Source: an uncultured Pelagibacteraceae bacterium
GTDB taxonomy: Bacteria; Pseudomonadota; Alphaproteobacteria; Pelagibacterales; Pelagibacteraceae
Reading direction: 5' to 3'
Length of the DNA: 32,423 nucleotides
Assembly: GCA_950068185.1 (NCBI GenBank)
Contig: CATMHL010000004.1
Span: forward strand, 1 to 32,423
The position numbers were made by a program, and so were the translations under genes. The notes below the pieces were generated by a model. The model was not told the DNA's origin. It ran no database searches and saw only the letters and a list, made by a program, of their open reading frames with translations. Shown one piece after another: positions 8,453 through 15,661 of this stretch (position 1 is its first letter; every line of letters starts with the position of its first letter).

Positions 8453-8879
8453 TTTTTTTGTTATTTTTTAAAAAAATATAAATAGCTCCATTCCCACCAT
8501 GTTTTTTATCTGCTGTTGATATTTTCATTACTTTTTTATTTAAATTTTCTTCATTTTTAATAAACTCCGGTACAGAATATTTCAAAACACTAAATTTTTC
8601 TGAAATGTAAGGATTTTCATCCACTTTTGATCTTAATCCCTTGCCCGTTATAATTAAAAGTTTTCTATATCCTTGGTTAAAGGATTCATTTACAAATTCC
8701 TTAACCTTTCGATTTGCCTCGTTCAATGACGATCCATGCAAATCTAATTTTGGAACTTTATTTGTTTGTATATTTTCCTGTAAAAGATCAACTTCTTTAA
8801 CGTTAATATTATCAATTTGTTTTGTAAAATCTATCCAATCTTTTTTATCTTCGGATGTAGCGGTGTATTTTTTTTTCAC
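8442..8879 (-). CDS. Smr/MutS2-type domain protein
   Basis: Small protein with a C-terminal Smr domain, a fold linked to DNA or RNA nicking. [19 protein letters not shown] and [12 protein letters not shown] (the H-G and T-G-x-G signatures) are followed by [14 protein letters not shown] start it at GTG 8879, whose G is the last base of the Tim44-gene stop (TAGTG), giving 145 residues beginning with the usual [14 protein letters not shown] stretch. An ATG at 8948 would add 23 residues read out of frame through the conserved Tim44 C terminus and does not look like Smr protein. The specific role in alphaproteobacteria is not known to me. Confidence 0.85.
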   Translation of the reverse strand: MKKKYTATSEDKKDWIDFTKQIDNINVKEVDLLQENIQTNKVPKLDLHGSSLNEANRKVKEFVNESFNQGYRKLLIITGKGLRSKVDENPYISEKFSVLKYSVPEFIKNEENLNKKVMKISTADKKHGGNGAIYIFLKNNKKIRE

Positions 8880-9481
8880 TATTTGTTTGATGTCTCGACT
8901 AAGTACCACGTGGGGTCTTGGCTCCACATATTTTTTGAAAATTTCCAAACGTCATTAACGGTCTTTATTGTATCTGGATTACCCTCGATTATCTGATTAT
9001 TTTTATTTTTAACGCAAGTAATTATTTCACTAACAAAATTAACTGTTACTTTATAAATATTTTCTATTTTTTTGAATTCTAATATTTTTGATGATTTTAG
9101 TCCTATAAAAATTGTTTCATATTTAAGTTCCTTTTTTTTTCTATCGTCTATAACTTCTGAAAAGTCGTTAAACAACCCCTTCCCCAATAAACCTTTTAAA
9201 GATTTTTTATCTCCTTTTGCAAAGGAAGTGATTATTTGTTCATATGCTACGTCCGCACCCTTTAAAAATTGTTTTTTTGCTTCTTCATCAACATTACCTG
9301 TTTTTATAGCTTCATTATTTTTTATATCTTTAAGCACTTCCATCCCTTTAGGAAAAGGCCCGCCCATTGGCTTTTTTTGATGGCCTGTTTTTCTTCCTAA
9401 AATATTTCTAAGTCTTAAAATAATAAAACCAGCAAACATTGCTAGCAAAATTATGTCTATGAATCCAAATTGATTCCCCAT
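8879..9481 (-). CDS. Tim44-like domain membrane protein (TimA-type)
   Basis: Alphaproteobacterial relative of the mitochondrial import component Tim44. The 200-residue protein has one N-terminal membrane anchor (about residues 7-25, FIDIILLAMFAGFIILRL). A basic Gly/Pro-rich linker follows, then the Tim44 fold: FLKGADVAYEQIITSFAKGDKKSLKGLL at 70-97 and the C-terminal WKFSKNMWSQDPTWYLVET. In mitochondria Tim44 tethers Hsp70 to the translocon; the bacterial role is not established. It heads a two-gene unit with smr and is divergent from fxsA and secB, a neighbourhood that repeats across alphaproteobacteria and hints at envelope or protein-translocation work. Confidence 0.9.
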   Translation of the reverse strand: MGNQFGFIDIILLAMFAGFIILRLRNILGRKTGHQKKPMGGPFPKGMEVLKDIKNNEAIKTGNVDEEAKKQFLKGADVAYEQIITSFAKGDKKSLKGLLGKGLFNDFSEVIDDRKKKELKYETIFIGLKSSKILEFKKIENIYKVTVNFVSEIITCVKNKNNQIIEGNPDTIKTVNDVWKFSKNMWSQDPTWYLVETSNK

Positions 9482-9491
9482 ATGTTTTTTG

Positions 9492-9521
9492 ATTATAATA
9501 CGTAATTGCTATAGTATACAA
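9492..9521 (-). promoter_or_regulatory. candidate promoter of the Tim44-smr unit
   Basis: On the minus strand, TTGTAT (9516-9521), 18 bp, then perfect TATAAT (9492-9497). The expected start near 9485 would give a leader of only about four bases before the ATG at 9481. On the opposite strand TTGATT (9489-9494) and TATAGT (9510-9515) are 15 bp apart and could serve fxsA. Confidence 0.35.
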
Positions 9522-9539
9522 ATATATTTAAAAAGACAA

Positions 9540-9980
9540 ATGAACGCTCTCATCCTTTTTATAATCAGCATACCTTTAATAGAAATTTATTTAATGATTA
9601 AAGTCGGGGGTGTAGTTGGTGCCTTTAATACAATTTTTTTAATTTTTTTTACGGCAATAACAGGTGTGTATTTTGCAAGATTAGCTGGTCTGAATGCCAT
9701 TAGATCAGGTTTTAATCAATTAATGAAGAACGAGATGCCGATTTACGAAATTATATCAGGAGCCGCTTTAGCTTTTGCAGCTTTGCTTCTTATAATACCA
9801 GGATTTTTAACGGATTTAGTTGGATTTTTATTAATAATACCCGTAACAAGAAAATTCTTCATTAGATCTATATCTTCTAAATTTAATAGAAAAAAAAAAG
9901 AAGAGAATATTATTGAAGGAAGTTTCGAGGAAAACAAACAAAACAATAATAACAAAAAAAGTCACTTGGATGAGTTATAA
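9540..9980 (+). CDS. fxsA: FxsA family membrane protein
   Basis: Small inner-membrane protein of the FxsA family, named for an E. coli protein that relieves phage T7 exclusion; its cellular function is unknown. From ATG 9540 it has 146 residues. Three or four membrane helices run over about residues 3-20, 25-45, 72-100, with the family signature LIEIYLMIKVGGVVGAFNTI and LLLIIPGFLTDLVGFLLIIP. The tail is soluble, basic and Asn-rich. The in-frame ATG at 9489 is rejected: the extra 17 residues would precede the membrane start and lie in the promoter zone. The 3' end overlaps the secB start by 11 bp. Confidence 0.9.
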   Translation: MNALILFIISIPLIEIYLMIKVGGVVGAFNTIFLIFFTAITGVYFARLAGLNAIRSGFNQLMKNEMPIYEIISGAALAFAALLLIIPGFLTDLVGFLLIIPVTRKFFIRSISSKFNRKKKEENIIEGSFEENKQNNNNKKSHLDEL

Positions 9981-10383
9981 AATTATATCAAAGTTCATAA
10001 AAGATGTTTCCTTTGAAATCCCAAATGCTCAAGCTTTTATTATGCTAGAAAAAGAAATTTCAAATTATACTTTAAATTTTGATATTAAAAGCAATCCATT
10101 TAAGAATAATATAATTGAAGTAAACACAGTTTTAAGAATTTCTCCAAATCAAGAAGTTAAACATAAAATACTTTCCGAAATTACTTGCACCGCTTTAGTT
10201 TCTCTAGAAAAAAAATTTGAAGATAAAAAAGAATTAGAAAAAATTATTTTAATAAAAATTCCCACAGAAATATATCCTACTTTATATACAACATTTATCT
10301 ACTTATTCAACAAAGCTGGAGTAAAAAATATCCAAATTGACAAAGAAGTTGATTTTGAAAAATTGTACAAGGAAAGAAAATAG
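9970..10383 (+). CDS. secB: protein-export chaperone SecB
   Basis: Homotetrameric cytosolic chaperone that holds preproteins unfolded and passes them to SecA. The 137-residue product from ATG 9970 starts MSYKIISKFIKDVSFEIPNAQAF, which matches the SecB strand-1 pattern (FIKDLSFEAPN...). It goes on through EVNTVLRI and ISEITCTALVS-type strands. It is divergent and shorter than E. coli SecB, and the acidic C-terminal SecA-binding tail is weak, but the place between fxsA and dnaQ is the normal alphaproteobacterial secB slot. An in-frame ATG at 9913 would extend it deep into fxsA and is rejected. Its TAG stop directly abuts the dnaQ stop. Confidence 0.83.
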   Translation: MSYKIISKFIKDVSFEIPNAQAFIMLEKEISNYTLNFDIKSNPFKNNIIEVNTVLRISPNQEVKHKILSEITCTALVSLEKKFEDKKELEKIILIKIPTEIYPTLYTTFIYLFNKAGVKNIQIDKEVDFEKLYKERK

Positions 10384-11061
10384 CTAGCTATAGTAATTTT
10401 TAGGTAGATGTGATTTAAGGTATTTTTTATGAAGCTGCAGCTCCTCGTTGCTGGGCTTGATTATTCTTTTTGGTATATTATTTTTTTTATTAATATTATT
10501 ACTAAATTTTGAGTCAATAATTTCAATATTTTCTAAATTAAATTTTGGCTCTTTTTGATCTATAAGATTTACATAAATTTCTTTTAACAAATAACAATCA
10601 ACCAAAGCAGTGTGTTTTTTTCTTCTCGAATTATCGATATTAAAACGCTTACAAAGTGCATCTAAAGAGTTTTGGGAACCGGGATATTTTATACGCGCTA
10701 TTTCCAAAGTATCTATTATATTTTTTTTATCAATCTCTTTTTTCTTAATAAGTTTCATTTCGTAATTTAAAAATGATAAATCAAAAGGCGCATTATGTAT
10801 TATTAATTTTTTACCATTTATAAAATCTAAAAAATCTTCAGCTATTTCAGCAAAAGTTTTTTTATCAGATAGAAATTTATCTGAATACCCATGTATCTTA
10901 TATGCTTCTTCGGATACTACCCTTTGTGGATTGATATATGCGTGAAATATATTATTCGTTGCAATTTGATTGTCTAGTTCAACGCAGCCAATTTCTACAA
11001 TTCTGTGTTTTTCTATATTTGATAGCCCTGTTGTTTCTGTGTCAAGTATAACTTCAAGCAT
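10384..11061 (-). CDS. dnaQ: DNA polymerase III epsilon subunit (proofreading exonuclease)
   Basis: 3'-5' proofreading exonuclease of the replicase. The 225-residue protein carries the DEDDh motifs: ExoI LDTETTGL at residues 6-13, ExoII LIIHNAPFDLSFLNYE near 95-110 and ExoIII KKHTALVDCYLL with the catalytic His and last Asp near 155-162. The C-terminal ~45 residues are lysine/asparagine-rich, where the polymerase alpha-binding segment should be. It is the last gene of the leftward ppsR-maf-MOSC-aroE-coaE-dnaQ run and overlaps coaE by 8 bp. Confidence 0.96.
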   Translation of the reverse strand: MLEVILDTETTGLSNIEKHRIVEIGCVELDNQIATNNIFHAYINPQRVVSEEAYKIHGYSDKFLSDKKTFAEIAEDFLDFINGKKLIIHNAPFDLSFLNYEMKLIKKKEIDKKNIIDTLEIARIKYPGSQNSLDALCKRFNIDNSRRKKHTALVDCYLLKEIYVNLIDQKEPKFNLENIEIIDSKFSNNINKKNNIPKRIIKPSNEELQLHKKYLKSHLPKNYYS

Positions 11062-11632
11062 TTAATAAAATTTTTTCTAACACCTTTTTAACATTTTTTT
11101 TGACAGAATTATTCTTAAAATTATTTTTTATTATAAAATCTGAATGTTTTTTTTTAACTTCTACAGGAAGTTGAAGTTTTTTAAATTTTTTTGCAATTTT
11201 TAGATTAAAATTACTTCTTTTTTTTAATCTTTTATTGATCTCTTTTTTTTCAGCATCTACAAAAATTAAAATGTCATTTTTTTCATTTATTTTATTTTCC
11301 ATTAATAGTGGAATATCCAAAATAATAAATTTATTATTTTTATTTTTTTTGGTAAAATTATTCATACTAGACCGAACCTCAGGATGAACAATTTTTACAA
11401 CCTTTTTAAGATTACTTTGACTAGCAAAAATAGCTTTGGAAATTTCGTTTTTTTTAATAGGGAAAGAAACTATATATGCAGGAAGTGCTTTTTTTAATTT
11501 ATTATAACACTTTCTACTTTTTTTATATAATCTAGCAACCTCAGCGTCAGCATTAAAAACTGGATAACCAAATTGTTTAGCTACATGACTTTTGCCAGAA
11601 CCAATATCTCCTAAAACAGCAATTCTAATCAT
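11054..11632 (-). CDS. coaE: dephospho-CoA kinase CoaE
   Basis: Last step of coenzyme A synthesis, phosphorylating the ribose 3'-hydroxyl of dephospho-CoA. The 192-residue P-loop kinase has Walker A GDIGSGKS at 8-15, the substrate segment VFNADAEVARLY, then VKIVHPEVRSSM and LDIPLLMENK. The lid/base region is strongly lysine-rich (KKEINKRLKKRSNFNLKIA). The first Walker A residue after Gly is Asp where Leu is usual (GLTGSGKS); the P-loop lysine and serine are intact. It overlaps dnaQ by 8 bp and follows aroE after a 9-bp gap. Confidence 0.95.
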   Translation of the reverse strand: MIRIAVLGDIGSGKSHVAKQFGYPVFNADAEVARLYKKSRKCYNKLKKALPAYIVSFPIKKNEISKAIFASQSNLKKVVKIVHPEVRSSMNNFTKKNKNNKFIILDIPLLMENKINEKNDILIFVDAEKKEINKRLKKRSNFNLKIAKKFKKLQLPVEVKKKHSDFIIKNNFKNNSVKKNVKKVLEKILLNA

Positions 11633-11641
11633 ACATACACT

Positions 11642-12508
11642 TCAAAATTTTGAACCAATAGAGGTCAAACTGGTAGTTTGGCCTTCCAATAATTTAATCG
11701 TTTCATTATCTATTTTTGGTAAGATATCATGCCAAATCTTAAATGCTAACTGGGCCTGGCATATAAACATCATCTTCCCGTTTGTAGTTTCGTTTCCTAA
11801 CTCTTCACCTTTTAAAAGGAAATTTGTTTTACCAGGGTTATAAATAACATCATAAAATAATTTCTTTTTTCCAAAAAATTTGGGTTTATGTTTGTTGTAA
11901 TCTAATTCTATTTTATCATTATTTTTTAAACCTAAACTTGTTGCATTAATAATTATATCAAAATCAGGACTTTGACCCCAATCTAAGGTTTCCAAACCTA
12001 AAGATATCTTGTAATAACTTTCTAAATCTTTTGCCTTTTTCTTTGTCCTATTGCTTATATAAACCTTAGCAGCTTCTAATTTTTCCAAAGCTTTAAGTAT
12101 AGAAGGTACAACGCCCCCGGCTCCTAAAATAAATATTTTTTTATTTTTTACTTTATAATTTATGTACTCTAAGCTTTGCTTAAACCCACCAACATCTGTG
12201 TTATCTCCAACAACAACGTCTATTGCATTCTCTTTTTCTTTATAAATTGTATTTACTGAACGAGTCTCATTTGCAAGGGGAGTTAATTTATCAAGAAAAG
12301 GAATTACTGATTTTTTAAATGGGACTGTTACATTTATTCCATCGATCTTACCATTTTTAACTTCATCGATTATTCCTTTAATATCACTTTCATTAAGCCT
12401 TTTCTTATCATACGCTGCATCTAAATTATTTTTCTTAATCCAGTAATTATGTAATTTAGGTGATAAAGAATGCTCAATTGGATTTCCTATAACTAAATAT
12501 TTTTTCAT
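11642..12508 (-). CDS. aroE: shikimate dehydrogenase AroE
   Basis: NADPH-dependent reduction of 3-dehydroshikimate in aromatic amino acid synthesis. The 288-residue protein has the shikimate-binding GNPIEHSLSPKLHN at the N terminus and catalytic Lys in NVTVPFK near residue 65. The partner Asp is in NTDVGGF near 103, the dinucleotide loop is GAGGVVPSI near 129, and NATSLGL and AQLAFKIW follow near the end. Length and motifs are normal. Between aroE and maf this genome carries an additional MOSC-domain gene. Confidence 0.96.
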   Translation of the reverse strand: MKKYLVIGNPIEHSLSPKLHNYWIKKNNLDAAYDKKRLNESDIKGIIDEVKNGKIDGINVTVPFKKSVIPFLDKLTPLANETRSVNTIYKEKENAIDVVVGDNTDVGGFKQSLEYINYKVKNKKIFILGAGGVVPSILKALEKLEAAKVYISNRTKKKAKDLESYYKISLGLETLDWGQSPDFDIIINATSLGLKNNDKIELDYNKHKPKFFGKKKLFYDVIYNPGKTNFLLKGEELGNETTNGKMMFICQAQLAFKIWHDILPKIDNETIKLLEGQTTSLTSIGSKF

Positions 12509-12513
12509 TTTTT

Positions 12514-12966
12514 CTATAATATTATAATTTTATCTCCAATTTTAACTTTGCCAGAGACTAAGACTTCACATCTTAATCCTCCTTTTCTAGGAAATTCTTT
12601 TAATATATTCTTAGCATTAAGCATCTGTTCAAGATGTAAGCACGGCTTACATAATTGATAAGGTAAAATTTTAATCGTCCCAATTTCAATTTCTTTTTCG
12701 ATTATACTATTAAGCTCGATTCCCTCTGTCACAATGTTTCGTCTAAAATCAATATAAGGAATTTTAGTTTTATATTTATTATTATAATAATCTATATTTT
12801 CTTTTTCGATTAAAGTTATTTGTCCTTTGTAGCCATTATAGTCACGAAAATGCCTGTCACCCGAAATGCCTTTACCAGACAAAACCTCTATTTCACTAAT
12901 TTCATTAATCTTTTGACCATCATCTTTACTTATGCCTATTTTAAAAACTTTGGAAACTTTTTTCAT
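12514..12966 (-). CDS. stand-alone MOSC domain protein
   Basis: A 150-residue protein made up of one MOSC domain, the beta-barrel found at the C terminus of molybdenum cofactor sulfurases and in YiiM/MARC proteins. Visible motifs are LSGKGISGDRHF, QITLIEKENID, FRRNIVTEGIELN and LCKPCLHLEQM with the conserved Cys pair, then RGGL-like KGGLRCEVLVSGKVKIGDKI. These small proteins are thought to handle sulfur or Mo-cofactor-related thiol chemistry, but no substrate can be named here. It lies in the maf-aroE interval, overlapping maf by 4 bp (ATGA), so it is translated with the operon. Confidence 0.88.
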   Translation of the reverse strand: MKKVSKVFKIGISKDDGQKINEISEIEVLSGKGISGDRHFRDYNGYKGQITLIEKENIDYYNNKYKTKIPYIDFRRNIVTEGIELNSIIEKEIEIGTIKILPYQLCKPCLHLEQMLNAKNILKEFPRKGGLRCEVLVSGKVKIGDKIIIL

Positions 12967-13550
12967 TTTAATGCGTTTAAATATTCTTTTATTTGTTTAA
13001 CTGGTAAGCCCATAATAGTGTCTTCATTTCCTTCTATTTTCGAAAATAAAGATCTTCCATCAGCTTCTATTTGATAAACGCCGTAAGCATATAATTCTTT
13101 ATCCTTTATCTTTACTAAATATGATTTAATTTCGTTTAAATTTAGTTGTTTCATTGTTAAAGTAGCAGCGTCTGTGTAATTCCATATCATGGCTTCATTT
13201 TTAGAAATACACACAGAACTAATTAATTGGTGTTTTTGACCATTTAATTTTTTAAGAATATTTAAAGCATCTTCTCGGCTTTTTGGCTTTGAAATAATTT
13301 CGCCATTTAAATCTATAATACTATCTGCTCCTAATACGAGTTTATCGGTTTTTTTTCCACTAACTTTATTTGCTTTTAATTCTGCTAGATTTTTCGAAAT
13401 TGTCTTTGGTGTTTCTTTTGTTTTAAGTAAAGATTCTTTGATTGACTCTTCATCAACATTCGCTGGTACTATTTCACAATTAATACCATTTTTATCTAAT
13501 ATCTTTTTTCTCACTCCACTGCTTGATGCAAGAATAATATTATTAATCAT
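12963..13550 (-). CDS. maf: Maf-like nucleoside triphosphate pyrophosphatase
   Basis: House-cleaning pyrophosphatase acting on non-canonical or dTTP/UTP/CTP-type nucleotides, depending on subfamily. The 195-residue protein starts IILASSSGVRKKIL (the Maf substrate loop). It then shows VDEESIKES, the catalytic-base motif VLGADSIIDLNGEIISKP, and SKIEGNEDTIMGLPVKQI at the C terminus. The Arg usually paired after S-x-R-R is Lys here (GVRKK), a conservative change. It overlaps both neighbours by ATGA (4 bp): ppsR upstream and MOSC downstream. Confidence 0.95.
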   Translation of the reverse strand: MINNIILASSSGVRKKILDKNGINCEIVPANVDEESIKESLLKTKETPKTISKNLAELKANKVSGKKTDKLVLGADSIIDLNGEIISKPKSREDALNILKKLNGQKHQLISSVCISKNEAMIWNYTDAATLTMKQLNLNEIKSYLVKIKDKELYAYGVYQIEADGRSLFSKIEGNEDTIMGLPVKQIKEYLNALK

Positions 13551-14368
13551 TTAGAATTTAATATATCTAATATTTTTATAATAGATGCGGCGGTTTCTTC
13601 TACAGATTTTCTTGTCACATCTATAATCGGCCAATTATATTTTTTAAATAATTTTTTTGAATTTTCTAATTCATTTAAAATTTTTTTTTCATTAGTATAA
13701 TCACTGGGCCTTTCTTTATGCATAGAATGAATTCTATTTCTTCTAACATCAGACAGTCTTGCTGCGTCACAAACAAAACCAACGACACAGGTTTTTTTAG
13801 AACTTTCTATTAGTTGTGCGGGTATATCTTTATTTAGAATAAAAGGAATATTTGCAACTTTATAACCTCTGTTTGCTAGATAAATTGAGGTTGGTGTTTT
13901 ACTAGTTCTGCTTATACCTATTAAAACAACATCTGAATTATCTAAATCTGATATTACTTTTCCATCGTCGTGGGTCATGGTGAACTGAACTGCTTCAATT
14001 CTTTTATAATATTCTTCGTCTAAAGCATGTTGTCCGCTAGGTTTGCGGCTTGCTTTCTGTTTAAGTAATTTGGAAAAACCTGTTATTAAGTCGCCCAAAA
14101 CTTCAAAGCAAGGAATATTATTTTTTTTTGTTTCTGTAACTAAGTATTTTGCAAGATCATTGTCTACAATTGTATATAAAATTATTATATCTTTTTCTGT
14201 TCTAGAATTAGAAATAATTTTATCTATTTGATTTTTGGTTCTTGTAAAAGAATAATGAATTGTTTTGCAATCAAAATTAGAAAATTGAGCTTTAATAGCC
14301 AAAAAAATTCTATCCAATGTTTCCCCGGTTGAATCAGACACTTGATAAACTTGGTAAATCTTGTTCAT
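13547..14368 (-). CDS. ppsR: pyruvate phosphate dikinase regulatory protein (DUF299 kinase/pyrophosphorylase)
   Basis: Bifunctional ADP-dependent kinase and phosphate-dependent pyrophosphorylase that switches PPDK or PEP synthetase off and on. The 273-residue protein has the family N terminus YQVYQVSDSTGETLDRI. ALDEEYYKRIEAVQFTMTHDDG follows in the middle, then the P-loop GISRTSKTPTSIYLANRG and the C-terminal RRNRIHSMHKERPSDY. In Caulobacter, Rickettsia and other alphaproteobacteria the homologue (RP001-type gene) flanks the replication origin opposite hemE, as it does here. It is the first gene of the leftward operon and would be transcribed away from the origin. Confidence 0.94.
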   Translation of the reverse strand: MNKIYQVYQVSDSTGETLDRIFLAIKAQFSNFDCKTIHYSFTRTKNQIDKIISNSRTEKDIIILYTIVDNDLAKYLVTETKKNNIPCFEVLGDLITGFSKLLKQKASRKPSGQHALDEEYYKRIEAVQFTMTHDDGKVISDLDNSDVVLIGISRTSKTPTSIYLANRGYKVANIPFILNKDIPAQLIESSKKTCVVGFVCDAARLSDVRRNRIHSMHKERPSDYTNEKKILNELENSKKLFKKYNWPIIDVTRKSVEETAASIIKILDILNSK

Positions 14369-14383
14369 AACCTTGTTAATAAT

Positions 14384-14392
14384 TTATCCATC
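14384..14392 (+). promoter_or_regulatory. DnaA-box-like site 1
   Basis: TTATCCATC matches the consensus TTATCCACA at 7 of 9 positions. It lies 15 bp from the ppsR start, inside the proposed origin. Confidence 0.4.
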
Positions 14393-14442
14393 GAAACGAA
14401 TATTCGTCTTACTATTGAAATAATTAATTTTATTAAGAGAAA

Positions 14443-14457
14443 TTAACAATGAATTAA
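14443..14457. promoter_or_regulatory. CtrA-box-like TTAA-N7-TTAA
   Basis: TTAA CAATGAA TTAA matches the full CtrA consensus spacing seen at the Caulobacter origin. In DNA this AT-rich one such match is not far from chance, and ctrA is not in the window. Confidence 0.25.
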
Positions 14458-14564
14458 GTAAGTTATATACGTTAATAAAATATAAACAAATTGTTATAAA
14501 AACTAACAAGATATAATATATATAATTAAATCAATAATTTATAATATATATTAATAACAGGCAC

Positions 14565-14573
14565 TATGGATAA
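14565..14573 (-). promoter_or_regulatory. DnaA-box-like site 2
   Basis: On the minus strand, TTATCCATA matches TTATCCACA at 8 of 9 positions and is inverted relative to site 1. It is one of few G/C-containing spots in the spacer. Confidence 0.5.
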
Positions 14574-14646
14574 ACTGTACATAATTAATTAATACCACTA
14601 TTAACATAACCTAATAATACTACTAACTTATTTAAATAATATATTA

Positions 14647-15660
14647 ATGAAAGATACATTAAGGATATGTATTGAAGAAAAAAAAACTTCTTATATACCT
14701 ATATGGTTTATGAGACAGGCTGGTAGATATTTACCAGAATTTAAAGAAATAAGAAAAAAAAATATAAATTTTATAAAACTTTGTTTAAATCCTAATTTAA
14801 TTGCTGAAATAACACTTCAACCACTAAAAAGATTTGATCTTGATGCAGCTATCATTTTTTCAGATATTTTAATGATACCTTATAGTTTAGGACAAAAGGT
14901 TGAATTTAAAAAAGGAGTGGGGCCAGTTCTTGGAGATATAGAACTTGATAATATAATTAATACAGACCCAACAGATTTTATTAAAAGACTGTTACCTGTT
15001 TATAAAGGAATAGAAAAAGTTAAAGATAATTTAAAAGGAAAAAGTCTTGTAGGATTCGCTGGAGCACCCTGGACATTGTTATTGTATATGTTGAACAAAG
15101 AGTCACCTAAAAATAACTTTAATTTTGATAAAATTAATAAAAACAAGTTTTTAATTAATAAATTACTTAAAAAAATAGAAGAAATGATATGTTTACATGT
15201 TGATAAACAGATCGAGGCCGGAGCAAATATAATACAAATTTTTGACTCTTGGGCAGGATTATTGCCTAAAAATGAACTTCCTAACTATTGTTATATTCCT
15301 ACTTTAAAAGTTGTCCAACATATTAAATCTAAAAAAATACCAGTTATTTGTTTTCCAAAAGGTATTGGTGAAAGTTATGTTGATTTTTGTTCAACAGTAA
15401 AACCTGATTGTATTAGTATAGACTATGAGGTTGATCCGAAATGGATAAAAGACAAATTAAACGGAACCCCAATACAAGGAGGATTAGATCCTAAAATACT
15501 TTTAGATGATGATAAAGAAAGAATAAAAAAAAATACCGAAAACTACCTTAATATATTTAAAGATTATCCTTATGTATTTAACTTAGGTCATGGTGTTTTA
15601 CCCGAAACGAAGCCTGAAACAATAGAATATCTTATTAAGATTGTTAGAAATAAAAAATAA
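14647..15660 (+). CDS. hemE: uroporphyrinogen decarboxylase HemE
   Basis: Removes four carboxyl groups from uroporphyrinogen III to give coproporphyrinogen III. The 337-residue TIM-barrel protein shows the active-site signature WFMRQAGRYLPE at 20-31. FSDILMIPYSLGQ follows with the catalytic Asp near 78, then FAGAPWTLLLYML, IQIFDSWAG and the C-terminal NLGHGVLPETKPE. It is the first rightward gene from the proposed origin and is followed after 1 bp by hemH. Any promoter must lie inside the origin spacer. Confidence 0.97.
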   Translation: MKDTLRICIEEKKTSYIPIWFMRQAGRYLPEFKEIRKKNINFIKLCLNPNLIAEITLQPLKRFDLDAAIIFSDILMIPYSLGQKVEFKKGVGPVLGDIELDNIINTDPTDFIKRLLPVYKGIEKVKDNLKGKSLVGFAGAPWTLLLYMLNKESPKNNFNFDKINKNKFLINKLLKKIEEMICLHVDKQIEAGANIIQIFDSWAGLLPKNELPNYCYIPTLKVVQHIKSKKIPVICFPKGIGESYVDFCSTVKPDCISIDYEVDPKWIKDKLNGTPIQGGLDPKILLDDDKERIKKNTENYLNIFKDYPYVFNLGHGVLPETKPETIEYLIKIVRNKK

Positions 15661-15661
15661 A

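Larger units (their letters stand above)
14369..14646. other. candidate chromosomal replication origin (oriC)
   Basis: A 278-bp, extremely AT-rich spacer between divergent ppsR and hemE, the position of oriC in Caulobacter and Rickettsia. It contains two DnaA-box-like nonamers in inverted orientation near the two ends, a 12-bp perfect palindrome ACGAATATTCGT (14396-14407), a TTAA-N7-TTAA sequence, and long A/T runs (14505-14555) suitable for unwinding. Gene content around it (rho, mnmEG, rsmG, parAB, parS, dnaQ, holA) fits an origin region. The few recognisable boxes mean the exact limits are uncertain. Confidence 0.75.

Noticed and set aside
8442-8948. Longer Smr protein from ATG 8948
   Set aside because: The extra 23 residues come from an out-of-frame reading of the conserved Tim44 C terminus and are not Smr-like.
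10378-10390. TAGCTAGCTA repeat at the secB/dnaQ junction as an attachment or regulatory site
   Set aside because: It is explained by the two abutting stop codons of convergent genes; no matching copy was found nearby.
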